Shown here piece by piece: positions 24,977 to 33,383 of a stretch of 64,000 nt of DNA (position 1 is the first letter of the stretch; every line of letters starts with the position of its first letter). Made by a program: the position numbers and the translations under genes. The DNA is taken from NCBI RefSeq assembly GCF_009765355.1, contig NZ_VTHK01000022.1, positions 1 to 64,000 of the forward strand, written 5' to 3'. The stretch comes from Amycolatopsis anabasis. GTDB lineage: Bacteria; Actinomycetota; Actinomycetes; Mycobacteriales; Pseudonocardiaceae. The notes beneath the pieces are model-generated. The model was not told the origin of the DNA, made no database searches, and was given only the letters and a program-made list of their open reading frames with translations.

Positions 24977-25843
24977 ATGCCCGCATCCGGGCGACGCCCC
25001 GCGGTCGGCAGGACCGCACAACCCAATCCCTCCGGCGTGCATTTCCTTGCCACGCCCCGAATTGTCGACGGGCTGCTGCGGTCCTGCCCGGTCGAAACGG
25101 ACGATCTGGTACTGGATCTCGGCGCCGGGCTCGGCGCGATCACCGCGCCACTGGCCCGCACCGGCGCGAAGGTCGTCGCCGTCGAACGCGACCCCGAGTT
25201 CGTGCGGCGGTTGCGCGAACGCTTCGCCGGGCACGGGAACGTCCGCGTGGTGACCGGGGATGTCCGCAAGATTCCCTTGCCGCACAAGGCATTCGTGGTC
25301 GTGTCCAGCATTCCCTACGCGGTGTCGACCGCGTTGTTCCGCAGGTTGCTCAACCCGCGGGGCAGCCGGCTGCGCCGCGCCGCGCTCGTCGTCGAATGGG
25401 GCTTCGCCAAACGCGTGACGAGCCGGGTGCCGCGCGACGCCGAACTCGCCTGGTGGGCCGCGCGGTTCGACATCCGGCTGGTGCGGCGGGTGCCCGCCGC
25501 TTGCTTCTCCCCCGCGCCGCAGGTCGATTCCGCGCATCTGGGCATTCGGCGCGAGCCCGGCCTGGGCGCGGTCGGCGACCGGGCACTGTGGACATTGCTG
25601 GACGCGGCCTACCGCGCGCCGGATCGTCCGGTTCGCGCGGTCACCGGGTTCGCGTTGCACCGCCGCAACCCGCACCGCGTGCTCGGCGGCTGCGGCATCG
25701 ACCCGGCCGCGCCCGCCGGAACGGTGCCCCCGCGGCGCTGGGCGGAACTCGCGCGAATCCTGGCCGAGGACCGGAGCCTGCACTGGCCCCGCTTGCCCAA
25801 AGCACTGACCGAACGGCCGGGCGGGGATACGATCCGACCATGA
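24977..25843 (+). CDS. Erm-type 23S rRNA adenine N6-methyltransferase
   Basis: A 288-residue SAM-dependent methylase of the Erm/KsgA family. Order of motifs: entry motif GVHFLATPRIVDGLL, motif I VLDLGAGLGAIT (46-57), acidic E70 (VAVERD), GDVR, and motif IV S-I-P-Y (111-114, where Erm proteins usually have N-I/L-P-Y). Methylation of A2058 in 23S rRNA gives macrolide-lincosamide-streptogramin resistance. KsgA is unlikely given the C-terminal domain and motif IV. ATG 24977 was chosen for GGAG 7 nt upstream; ATGs 6 and 21 codons earlier lack one. The stop overlaps the M20 peptidase start (ATGA). Activity with the altered motif IV is untested. Confidence 0.8.
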   Translation: MPASGRRPAVGRTAQPNPSGVHFLATPRIVDGLLRSCPVETDDLVLDLGAGLGAITAPLARTGAKVVAVERDPEFVRRLRERFAGHGNVRVVTGDVRKIPLPHKAFVVVSSIPYAVSTALFRRLLNPRGSRLRRAALVVEWGFAKRVTSRVPRDAELAWWAARFDIRLVRRVPAACFSPAPQVDSAHLGIRREPGLGAVGDRALWTLLDAAYRAPDRPVRAVTGFALHRRNPHRVLGGCGIDPAAPAGTVPPRRWAELARILAEDRSLHWPRLPKALTERPGGDTIRP

Positions 25844-27171
25844 ACACGCCTGATCACGGCGCCCCCGTCCCACCGGACGACGCCTATCTCCGTTCCCTCA
25901 CCGAAGCCACCGCGGGCGCCGTCGAAGCCGCCGACCCGATCTCGTCACCGCACCGGGGGGCGGCCGAGGAGATCCGGGAACGGGTGAGTTCCGTGGTCCG
26001 TGCGAGCGCGGACGACCTGATCGGGCTCAGCCAGGATCTGCACGCCCATCCCGAGGAGGGGTTCGCCGAACACCGCTCGGTGCGGGCGCTCGCGGATCTG
26101 CTCGAGGCGCACGGTCACCGGGCCCGAATCGGGATCGGCGGCCTGGAGACCGCGCTGATCGCGAGCACACCGGGCCAGGACGGGCCGCATATCGCGGTGC
26201 TGGCCGAATACGACGCGCTCCCCGGTATCGGGCACGGCTGCGGGCACAACATCATCTGCACGGCCGGGGCGGGCGGGTTCCTCGGCGCCGCCGCGGTCGC
26301 CGAACGGCTCGGCGGGCGGGTGTCGCTGATCGGCACCCCCGCCGAGGAAGGCGGTGGTGGCAAGGAAACCCTCGCTCGCGCGGGCGTGTTCGACGACGTC
26401 GACGCGGTGGTGATGCTGCACCCGTTCAGCCACGACGTGGCGATGCATCCCTTCCTCGGCCGCCGCCAGCTGGAGATGGTGTTCCACGGGGTCAGCGCGC
26501 ACGCGGCCGCGCAGCCGTTCATGGGCCGCAACGCGCTGGACGCGGCCGTGGCCGCCTACCAGGGGGTGGCCGCGCTGCGCCAGCACCTGCCCTCGAGCGA
26601 CCGCGTGCACGGCGTGTTCACCGACGGCGGCGCGCGGCCGAACGTGATTCCGGAGCGGGCGGCGCTGCTGTTCTACCTCCGCTCGGCGCATCCGGAGACC
26701 CTGCGCGACCTCGCCGATCGGCTCGCGCGGATCGCGCACGGCGCCGCCGAGCTGACCGGCTGCGGGGTCGAGCTGAGCTGGGATTCGCTCCCGGCGTACC
26801 TGCCGATCCGGTTCAACACCGCGCTGGCCGCGCGGTGGGCGGTCAACCAGGAACCGTGCGGCCGCAAACCGCTGCCGCCGGGGATCGTGCCGGAGTTCCT
26901 CACCGGTTCGACGGACCTGGGGAACCTGTCCTACCGGATGCCCGCGATCCACCCGATGATCGCGGTGTCCGGACCGACTGTCGCCTTGCACACCAAGGAA
27001 TTCGCCGAGGCCGCCGGGTCCGGGGCCGGTGACCGCGCGGTGGTCGACGGCGCCCTCGGGCTCGCGCTCACCGCCGCCGACTACCTCGGTGACGCGGAGC
27101 TGCGCGCGGCCGTGCACCAGGAGTTCGAGGACGCGGGCGGTGCGCTCGATGTGCCCGCGTTCTTCGATTAG
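25840..27171 (+). CDS. M20-family metallopeptidase/amidohydrolase
   Basis: A 443-residue cytosolic zinc hydrolase. Metal-site motifs are DLHAHPEEGF, EYDALPGIGHGCGHN and the catalytic PAEEGGGGKE, in the order of M20D amidohydrolases (aminoacylase/p-aminobenzoyl-glutamate hydrolase-like). A lid domain (MVFHGVSAHAAAQPFMGRNALDA) follows. The likely reaction is cleavage of an N-acyl or peptide bond of a small substrate. It is translationally coupled to the Erm gene and overlaps the AraC-type gene by 23 bp, so the three form one operon. Confidence 0.88.
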   Translation: MNTPDHGAPVPPDDAYLRSLTEATAGAVEAADPISSPHRGAAEEIRERVSSVVRASADDLIGLSQDLHAHPEEGFAEHRSVRALADLLEAHGHRARIGIGGLETALIASTPGQDGPHIAVLAEYDALPGIGHGCGHNIICTAGAGGFLGAAAVAERLGGRVSLIGTPAEEGGGGKETLARAGVFDDVDAVVMLHPFSHDVAMHPFLGRRQLEMVFHGVSAHAAAQPFMGRNALDAAVAAYQGVAALRQHLPSSDRVHGVFTDGGARPNVIPERAALLFYLRSAHPETLRDLADRLARIAHGAAELTGCGVELSWDSLPAYLPIRFNTALAARWAVNQEPCGRKPLPPGIVPEFLTGSTDLGNLSYRMPAIHPMIAVSGPTVALHTKEFAEAAGSGAGDRAVVDGALGLALTAADYLGDAELRAAVHQEFEDAGGALDVPAFFD

Positions 27172-27883
27172 CCGCCTCTGGCTGTGGCCGGGACGGGCCG
27201 TGTACCTCGGCCCGTCGCTGCGACTGGACGCGCATTCGGGTTCGGTGCACTGCCTGGTGCTCGGCGTCGGCGGACCGTTCACCCTGCACGTGGCCGGGAC
27301 GGCGCGGACCGTCCACAGTGCACTCGTCCCGCCGCGCACCACGCATCGCGTCGTCGCGCACGGCGAACGCATGCTGTTCGGCTACCTGGATCCGGACGCG
27401 CGGCGGGCCGCCGCCTGCCGGGATCGGGTGACCGCGGTCGAGGCCGAGCTGCTGCGGCGGGCCGGTGAACTGAGCGTCCATCCCGATGCCGGACGCGCCC
27501 GGGAACTGCTCGAGGTGGCGACCGGTTCGAGCCCGGCCGTTGCCGACCACCGCATCCGGCACGCCCTCGGTGCGCTGCACGCGGACCCGGGCGGGGCGCA
27601 TCCGGCGAACGAACTGGCCGCCGAGGCCGGGCTGTCGGTGTCCCGGTTCCTGCACCTGTTCAGCGCGCAGACGCAGACCACGTTCCGCCGCTACCGGTTG
27701 TGGGCGCGCATGCTGCACGTCGCGAACGCGGTGTCGAAAGGGCTGGACCTGACCGGGGCGGCGGCCGAGGCGGGTTTCGCCTCACCGTCCCATTTCAGCG
27801 ATGCCTTCCACGCGATGTTCGGCCTGACTCCCAGTGCTCTCCTGGGTACCTCTCCCGAGATCTCCCTGGAAACTCTCAGGTAA
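27149..27883 (+). CDS. AraC-family transcriptional regulator
   Basis: A 244-residue protein with an N-terminal cupin-like sensor half (HSGSVHCLVLGVGGPF, VPPRTTHRVVAHGERM) and two C-terminal HTH units (ANELAAEAGLSVSRFLHLF; DLTGAAAEAGFASPSHFSDA, then FHAMFGLTPS). ATG 27149 lies inside the M20 gene; GTG 27200 is an alternative start just outside it. Its position suggests local control of the Erm/M20 operon or of another target. The inducer is unknown. Confidence 0.85.
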   Translation: MCPRSSISRLWLWPGRAVYLGPSLRLDAHSGSVHCLVLGVGGPFTLHVAGTARTVHSALVPPRTTHRVVAHGERMLFGYLDPDARRAAACRDRVTAVEAELLRRAGELSVHPDAGRARELLEVATGSSPAVADHRIRHALGALHADPGGAHPANELAAEAGLSVSRFLHLFSAQTQTTFRRYRLWARMLHVANAVSKGLDLTGAAAEAGFASPSHFSDAFHAMFGLTPSALLGTSPEISLETLR

Positions 27884-27949
27884 TTCTTCTCAGGCAATCC
27901 CAAGGGTCTTCCACAGGTTGTTCACAACATGGGAGTCGAACCTTGAGGC

Positions 27950-28915
27950 ATGGACGAGAACGAGATCCGGCAGGGCCCCGCCGGTGGGCCGCCGCCGCAG
28001 CCGCAACCCCAGCAGCAGCCCTACCCGCACCCCGCCCAGCAGCCGCCGCCCGCGGCCGCCGGACATCCGCTCTTCCAGCCGGTTCCCCCGGCGCCGCCGA
28101 AGAAGAAGGGCAACCGGATCGGGGTGGTGGTCGCCGCGACCGCGCTCGCCGCCGCACTCGTCGGCGGGGTGAGCGGCGCGGCCATCGTCGGCCTGAGCGA
28201 CAGCGGCGGTTCGTCGAGCAACACCAGCGCGCTGGGCTCCGCGAACGGGCAGCAGGTGTCGAACTCCGGCTCCGACGTCAGCGGGATCGCCGCGAAGGTG
28301 CTGCCGAGCGTGGTCCAGGTCAACGCCCGGACCGGCGAGGGTGAGGCCATCGGCTCCGGCGTGATCACCACCGCCGACGGGCGGATCCTCACCAACGCGC
28401 ACGTGGTCGCGGGCGCGGTCGGGGACGTGACCGTCACCCTTTCCGACGGCAAGAAGTACCAGGCCGAGGTGCTCGGCGCGGACAGCAAGGCCGATATCGC
28501 CGTGCTCCAGGCGCGCGGCGCGAGCGGCCTGACCCCGGCCGCCCTCGGCGACTCGGGCGCGGTCAAGGTCGGCGAGGAGGTCGTCGCCATCGGTTCCCCC
28601 GCGGGCCTGCAGAACACGGTCACCTCCGGCATCGTGAGCGCGACCGGCCGCAAGCTCTCCGACATCGGGCGGCAACAGGAATCGCCGATGGGCCGGATCA
28701 CGAATGACAAGAGCCAGGCGCCGAGCTACACCGCGATCCAGACCGACGCCGCCATCAACCAGGGCAACTCGGGTGGCCCGCTGGTGAACGCGGCCGGGCA
28801 GGTGATCGGGATCAACACGCTGATCTACTCGCCCTCGGGCGGGAGCATCGGCCTCGGTTTCGCGATCCCGATCAACGACGCCAAGACCATCATGGACAAG
28901 ATCGCGGGGAGTTGA
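27950..28915 (+). CDS. HtrA-like trypsin-type serine protease, membrane-anchored
   Basis: A 321-residue protein. A Pro/Gln-rich cytosolic N-terminus (about 1-50) precedes one membrane helix (about 56-80), a Ser/Gly linker, and an extracytoplasmic S1C protease domain with a full triad H151 (LTNAHVV), D182 (ADIAVL) and S274 (GNSGGP). The C-terminal PDZ domain usual in DegP/PepD is absent. It probably degrades misfolded envelope proteins under stress. GAGG precedes the ATG. A strong terminator follows directly. Confidence 0.9.
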   Translation: MDENEIRQGPAGGPPPQPQPQQQPYPHPAQQPPPAAAGHPLFQPVPPAPPKKKGNRIGVVVAATALAAALVGGVSGAAIVGLSDSGGSSSNTSALGSANGQQVSNSGSDVSGIAAKVLPSVVQVNARTGEGEAIGSGVITTADGRILTNAHVVAGAVGDVTVTLSDGKKYQAEVLGADSKADIAVLQARGASGLTPAALGDSGAVKVGEEVVAIGSPAGLQNTVTSGIVSATGRKLSDIGRQQESPMGRITNDKSQAPSYTAIQTDAAINQGNSGGPLVNAAGQVIGINTLIYSPSGGSIGLGFAIPINDAKTIMDKIAGS

Positions 28916-28922
28916 GGGGGAC

Positions 28923-28959
28923 GGGGAATGGGCCGCTTATCGGGGGCGGCCCATTCCCC
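28923..28959. terminator. bidirectional hairpin terminator
   Basis: A 14-bp perfect stem (28923-28936 with 28946-28959) and 9-nt loop between the converging HtrA-like and DUF3224 genes. It lies within 10 bp of one stop codon and 6 bp of the other. Confidence 0.8.
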
Positions 28960-28964
28960 GCGCC

Positions 28965-29345
28965 TCAGGGGAGTTCATACGAAAGCGTGAACGTGTGGCT
29001 GCCGTCCTGGTGGCGCTCGATGCTCGCCGTGCCGCTGATGCCGGTGAGCTCGCCGGTGCCGGAGCCGGGCAGGATCCGCAGATCGACGCCCTCCGGACCG
29101 AAGGCCGCGTGCTGCAGGACGAAGGTGCCCTTGCGCCCGCCGAGCGAGACCGACAGGCGTTCGAACGCGGCGTAGGCGCGCGAGGTCCCGGTGATCCCGC
29201 TGATCATCTCGACCGCGCTGCTGCCCTCGATCGCCCCGGAGAACGTCTTGGTCAGGCTGGTGCGGCCGAGTTCCGCGCCCTCCGCCTCGTCGTAGTTCGC
29301 CGACTCCCAACTGTCGACGGTGAAGCTCGCGCTGATCTCGGGCAT
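28965..29345 (-). CDS. DUF3224 family protein
   Basis: A 126-residue small beta-barrel protein with family-typical segments (FTVDSWESANYDEAEG, KTFSGAIEGSSAVEMI, GRKGTFVLQHAAFGPEG). The function of the family is unknown. GGAGACCCCGC precedes the ATG. It stands alone between a terminator and the HerA-like ATPase gene 71 bp away. Confidence 0.85.
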   Translation of the reverse strand: MPEISASFTVDSWESANYDEAEGAELGRTSLTKTFSGAIEGSSAVEMISGITGTSRAYAAFERLSVSLGGRKGTFVLQHAAFGPEGVDLRILPGSGTGELTGISGTASIERHQDGSHTFTLSYELP

Positions 29346-29416
29346 GCGGGGTCTCCAATCGATCGGGATGACAACCAGCAGCCTCGCAGGAATACCTGTC
29401 AGCTCGCGTCAGGTTT

Positions 29417-30940
29417 TCAGCGGCGACGGCGGTTGCCGAACAACCCCCGCGTGACCTCGCGGCCCAGCGCGCTCGCGGCCGAGCGGAGGAACGATTTGAC
29501 CGCCGGATTCGCCATCGCCTTCTCCACGAACCCCGGCTCGTCGGGCTGGGGCGCCGGAGCGGGTTCGGCCGGGGCCTCCGGGGCAGGCGATTCGGCGACC
29601 CGCGCCGCGAGTTTCTCGTAGGCGGACTCCCGGTCGATGGTCTCCGAGTACTTCCCGTGCAGCTCCGACGAAGCCGCCGAAGCGATGATCGCCTCCGCGC
29701 CGATCGACCCCATCTTCGACCGCGGCGCCCGCAACCGGGTCCACGCGACCGGGGTCGGCGCGCCGCGTTCGGACAGCACGGTGACGATCGCCTCGCCGAT
29801 GCCGAGCGAGGTCAGCGCCTGGTCCAGTTCGTAGTGCGGGGTTTTCGGGTACGTCTTGACGGTCTTCGCGAGCGCCTTCTGGTCTTCCGGGGTGAACGCG
29901 CGGAGGGCGTGCTGCACCCGCGCGCCGAGCTGGGAGAGCACCGCGTTCGGCACGTCCGTGGGCAGCTGGGTGCAGAAGAACACGCCGACCCCCTTGGACC
30001 GGATCAGCTTCACGGTCTGCTCGATCCGATCCAGGAACGCCTTCGACGCGTCGCTGAACAGCAGGTGCGCCTCGTCGAAGAAGAACACCAGCTTGGGCTT
30101 CTCCAGATCGCCCTCCTCGGGCAGCTCCTCGAAGAGCTCGGCGAGCAGCCACATCAGGAAGGTGGAGAACAAGGCCGGTTTGGACTGCAGCTCGTCCAGT
30201 TCCAGCAGGCTCACCACGCCCCGGCCGTCCACCTGGCGTCGCAGATCGGTGACGTCGAGTTCCGGTTCGCCGAAGAAGTCCTCCCCGCCCTGGGCCTCCA
30301 AATTGGACAGCGCGCGCAGGATCACCCCGGCGGTCGCGGCGGAGACCCCGCCGATTCCCTGCAGATCCTCCTTGCCCTCGTCGCTGGTGAGGTGCGTGAT
30401 CACCGAGCGGAGGTCCTTGGTGTCCAGCAACGCAAGCCCGCGCTGGTCCGCCCAGTGGAAGATCAGCCCGAGGGTCGACTCCTGCGTCTCGTTCAGGCCC
30501 AGCACCTTCGACAGCAGCACCGGCCCGAAACTGGTGATCGTCGCCCGGATCGGCACCCCCTTGCCGCCGGTGCCCAGGGACAGGAACTGGACCGGGAAGG
30601 CGGTGGGCTGCCAGTCGTCGCCGAGTTCCTCCGCGCGTCCGGTCACCTTGTCGTTCGCGGCGCCCGCCTCGGCCAGCCCGGACAAATCGCCCTTCACGTC
30701 GGCGAGCACCACCGGCACCCCGGCCGCCGAGAGCTGCTCGGCGAGCAGTTGCAGGGTCTTCGTCTTCCCGGTGCCGGTCGCGCCCGCGACCAGGCCGTGG
30801 CGGTTCAACGTGGCGAGCGGCAGCCGGACCGCGGCCGCGGCGTCCGCCTGCCCGTCGAGCACCACCGCACCCAACTCCACCGCGGCGCCTTCGCTGACGT
30901 AACCCCTGGCGATCTCGCTCGCCGGACTCTGTTCGGCCAC
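29417..30940 (-). CDS. HerA-like (DUF853) P-loop ATPase
   Basis: A 507-residue ATPase of the HerA/FtsK clade. Walker A is GATGTGKT (53-60), Walker B LVFFFDEAHLLF and the arginine/sensor region FFCTQLPTDVPN. The C-terminal tail is low-complexity, then basic. DUF853 proteins are predicted nucleic-acid or protein translocases but remain uncharacterised. GTG 30940 has GGGGAGGATCCA upstream. It is divergent from orn. Confidence 0.88.
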   Translation of the reverse strand: MAEQSPASEIARGYVSEGAAVELGAVVLDGQADAAAAVRLPLATLNRHGLVAGATGTGKTKTLQLLAEQLSAAGVPVVLADVKGDLSGLAEAGAANDKVTGRAEELGDDWQPTAFPVQFLSLGTGGKGVPIRATITSFGPVLLSKVLGLNETQESTLGLIFHWADQRGLALLDTKDLRSVITHLTSDEGKEDLQGIGGVSAATAGVILRALSNLEAQGGEDFFGEPELDVTDLRRQVDGRGVVSLLELDELQSKPALFSTFLMWLLAELFEELPEEGDLEKPKLVFFFDEAHLLFSDASKAFLDRIEQTVKLIRSKGVGVFFCTQLPTDVPNAVLSQLGARVQHALRAFTPEDQKALAKTVKTYPKTPHYELDQALTSLGIGEAIVTVLSERGAPTPVAWTRLRAPRSKMGSIGAEAIIASAASSELHGKYSETIDRESAYEKLAARVAESPAPEAPAEPAPAPQPDEPGFVEKAMANPAVKSFLRSAASALGREVTRGLFGNRRRR

Positions 30941-31024
30941 TGGATCCTCCCCGACGTTGGATACCCGGTCGAGCGTATCCTCGCCGATTCCGCAGGTCCT
31001 GACGCTTTACTCCCCGTGTCGGGT

Positions 31025-31030
31025 TAGGGT
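31025..31030 (+). promoter_or_regulatory. -10 element of a leaderless promoter (orn)
   Basis: TAGGGT fits TAnnnT and ends 7 nt before the GTG start of orn. CTGACG at 30999-31004 is a possible but long-spaced -35. Confidence 0.45.
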
Positions 31031-31037
31031 TTGCCGG

Positions 31038-31646
31038 GTGACCGATCGCCTTGTCTGGATCGACTGCGAGATGACGGGGCTGGACCTCGCCAAGGACGCC
31101 CTGATCGAAATCGCAGCGCTGGTGACCGACGCCGAGTTGAACGTGCTCGGCGAAGGCCTCGACCTCGTCATCCACGCGGATGACGAGGTCCTCGCGAACA
31201 TGCCCGACGTCGTCCGCGAAATGCACGCCCACTCCGGGCTGACCGAGGAGGTCCGCCGGTCCACGGTCACGCTGCAGGAAGCCGAGCAGCGCATCCTCGA
31301 CTACGTGCGCGAATACGTGCCCGAACCGCGGAGCGCGCCGCTGGCCGGGAACTCGATCGCCACCGACCGCGGTTTCATCGCCCGCGACATGCCCGCGCTG
31401 GACGCGCACCTGCACTACCGGATGGTGGACGTGTCGTCGATCAAGGAGCTGATCCGCCGGTGGTACCCGCGGATCTACTACGCCAAGCCGGAAAAGGGCC
31501 TCGCGCACCGGGCACTCGCGGACATCAAGGAGTCCATCGGCGAGCTCGAGTACTACCGCGCGATCGCGTTCGTCCCGCAGCCCGGACCGAGCACCGAACA
31601 TGCCCGCGCGGCGGCCGCCGAGGTGCTGCGACGCCACAACCCATAA
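31038..31646 (+). CDS. orn: oligoribonuclease
   Basis: A 202-residue DEDDh exoribonuclease that removes the last nucleotides of short RNAs and degrades pGpG. D9 and E11 (VWIDCEMTGLD), the NSIATDRGF segment with the second Asp, and the C-terminal HRALADI (His and Asp) complete the active site. GTG start with a leaderless-type promoter. tRNA-His follows 74 bp downstream. Confidence 0.95.
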   Translation: MTDRLVWIDCEMTGLDLAKDALIEIAALVTDAELNVLGEGLDLVIHADDEVLANMPDVVREMHAHSGLTEEVRRSTVTLQEAEQRILDYVREYVPEPRSAPLAGNSIATDRGFIARDMPALDAHLHYRMVDVSSIKELIRRWYPRIYYAKPEKGLAHRALADIKESIGELEYYRAIAFVPQPGPSTEHARAAAAEVLRRHNP

Positions 31647-31720
31647 CCCGCTTCAGCCCCCGCGCACGGGCACGCTACGATATCCCGGCTGAGGAAATCG
31701 GTCACCGATTCCCTCACGTG

Positions 31721-31793
31721 GTGGGTGTAGCTCAGTTGGTAGAGCACCTGGTTGTGGTCCAGGAAGTCGCGGGTTCAAGTCCCGTCACTCACC
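31721..31793 (+). tRNA. tRNA-His (GTG)
   Basis: A full cloverleaf with acceptor GTGGGTG/CACTCAC and anticodon stem CCTGG/CCAGG around TTGTGGT, so the anticodon is GTG. The T-arm has GGTTCAAGT. A G at 31720 can supply the histidine-specific extra 5' G. A full CCA end is not encoded. Confidence 0.95.
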
Positions 31794-31970
31794 CAAGTGC
31801 CCCACCCTGGTCGGCCGCTCCGCGGCCTCCCGGCGGTGGGGTTCGTCATTGCATCTGGGGGCCGAGCCCCGACGCACGTTTGGTCTGAACCAGCACCGGT
31901 GAGGTCCTGCACACACCCGGCCGTGGGTGCTCGAGATGCCGCGGCGCGGTCTCGGTTCCACGATGGACGG

Positions 31971-33383
31971 GTGGAGACTCGGATCCGGCGGAGGCGGAAG
32001 AAGAAGCTCAAGTACGAGGACATCACCGTCGTCGACCAGGGCCTGCTGCGGCGCGCGGTGAGCGCGGCCGCGCTCGGCAATGCCATGGAGTGGTTCGACT
32101 TCGGGGTGTACGCGTACATCGCGGACACGATCTCCGAGGTGTTCTTCCCACCCGACGTGTCGAGCAGCGTGCGGCTGATCGGCACGTTCGGCGCGTTCAC
32201 CGCGGCCTTCCTGATGCGCCCCCTGGGCGGGCTGGTGTTCGGCCCGCTCGGCGACCGGATCGGGCGGCAGAAGGTGCTCGCCGTCACCATGATCATGATG
32301 GCGATCGGCACGCTGTGCATCGGGCTGATCCCGTCCTACGCCACGATCGGGGTGTGGTCGCCGATCCTGCTGGTGCTCGCGCGCATGGTGCAGGGCTTCT
32401 CCACCGGCGGCGAATACGGCGGCGCGACCACGTTCATCGCGGAGTACTCGCCGGACAAACGCCGCGGCTTCATGGGTTCGTGGCTGGAGTTCGGCACGCT
32501 GTCCGGGTACGTGCTCGGCGCGGCCGTGGTCACCGCGATGAAGGCCTGGGTGCCGCACGCGACCCTGCTCGACTGGGGCTGGCGGGTGCCGTTCCTGGTC
32601 GCCGGGCCGCTCGGCCTCATCGGGCTGTACCTGCGGCTGCGGCTGGAGGAGACGCCCGCGTTCCAGAAGGCCGAGGAACGCGGCGAGGAAAACGAACCGT
32701 TCTGGCACATGTTCACCCGATACTGGCGCGTTCTGCTGATCTGCGTCGGGCTGGTGCTCGCGTTCAACGTCACCGACTACATGCTGCTGTCCTACATGCC
32801 CACGTACCTGTCCGAACGGCTCAACCTGGACGCGACGCACGGCCTGCTGCTGATCATCGTGGTGATGATCGTGATGATGCTGATCATCGTGATCGGCGGC
32901 CGCGCCTCGGACCGGTTCGGCCGCAAACCGGTCATGATGACCGGCTGCCTCGGTTTCCTGGTGCTGTCCTACCCGCTGATGCTGCTGGTGCACGACGGCG
33001 GTGTGCTGCTGACCTTCCTCGGCCTGCTCGGCCTCGGCTTGCTGCTGCTGACCTTCGAGATCTCCATGCCCGCGGCACTGCCCGCGCTGTTCCCCACGGC
33101 GATCCGCTACGGCGCCCTGTCGGTCGCGTTCAACGTGTCGGTGTCGCTGTTCGGCGGCACGACCCCGCTGGTCATGCAGTCGCTGATCGCGGGGACCGGG
33201 CACGACTACTGGCCGGCCTGGTACATGATGATCGCCGCGGCCATCGGCGCGGTCGCCGTCTACTTCAGCCGGGAGACCGCGAACAAGCCGCTGTGGGGCT
33301 CCGGGCCCTCGGTGAGCACCGAGGAGGAGGCCCACGCGCTCGTCCGCGAATCGGCCCGCCGCCGCCGGCGGCGCGAGCGGTAG
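31971..33383 (+). CDS. MHS-family MFS transporter (ProP-like)
   Basis: A 470-residue permease with 12 predicted helices, of the metabolite:H+ symporter family. Signatures are GNAMEWFDFGVYAYIADTI at helix 1, PLGGLVFGPLGDRIGR between helices 2 and 3, and GGEYGGATTFIAEYSP in helices 4-5. ProP and relatives take up proline/betaine or organic acids. Both ends are very basic (RIRRRRKKK and RRRRRRER). GTG 31971 is the best in-frame start; no clear Shine-Dalgarno is present. Confidence 0.9.
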   Translation: METRIRRRRKKKLKYEDITVVDQGLLRRAVSAAALGNAMEWFDFGVYAYIADTISEVFFPPDVSSSVRLIGTFGAFTAAFLMRPLGGLVFGPLGDRIGRQKVLAVTMIMMAIGTLCIGLIPSYATIGVWSPILLVLARMVQGFSTGGEYGGATTFIAEYSPDKRRGFMGSWLEFGTLSGYVLGAAVVTAMKAWVPHATLLDWGWRVPFLVAGPLGLIGLYLRLRLEETPAFQKAEERGEENEPFWHMFTRYWRVLLICVGLVLAFNVTDYMLLSYMPTYLSERLNLDATHGLLLIIVVMIVMMLIIVIGGRASDRFGRKPVMMTGCLGFLVLSYPLMLLVHDGGVLLTFLGLLGLGLLLLTFEISMPAALPALFPTAIRYGALSVAFNVSVSLFGGTTPLVMQSLIAGTGHDYWPAWYMMIAAAIGAVAVYFSRETANKPLWGSGPSVSTEEEAHALVRESARRRRRRER

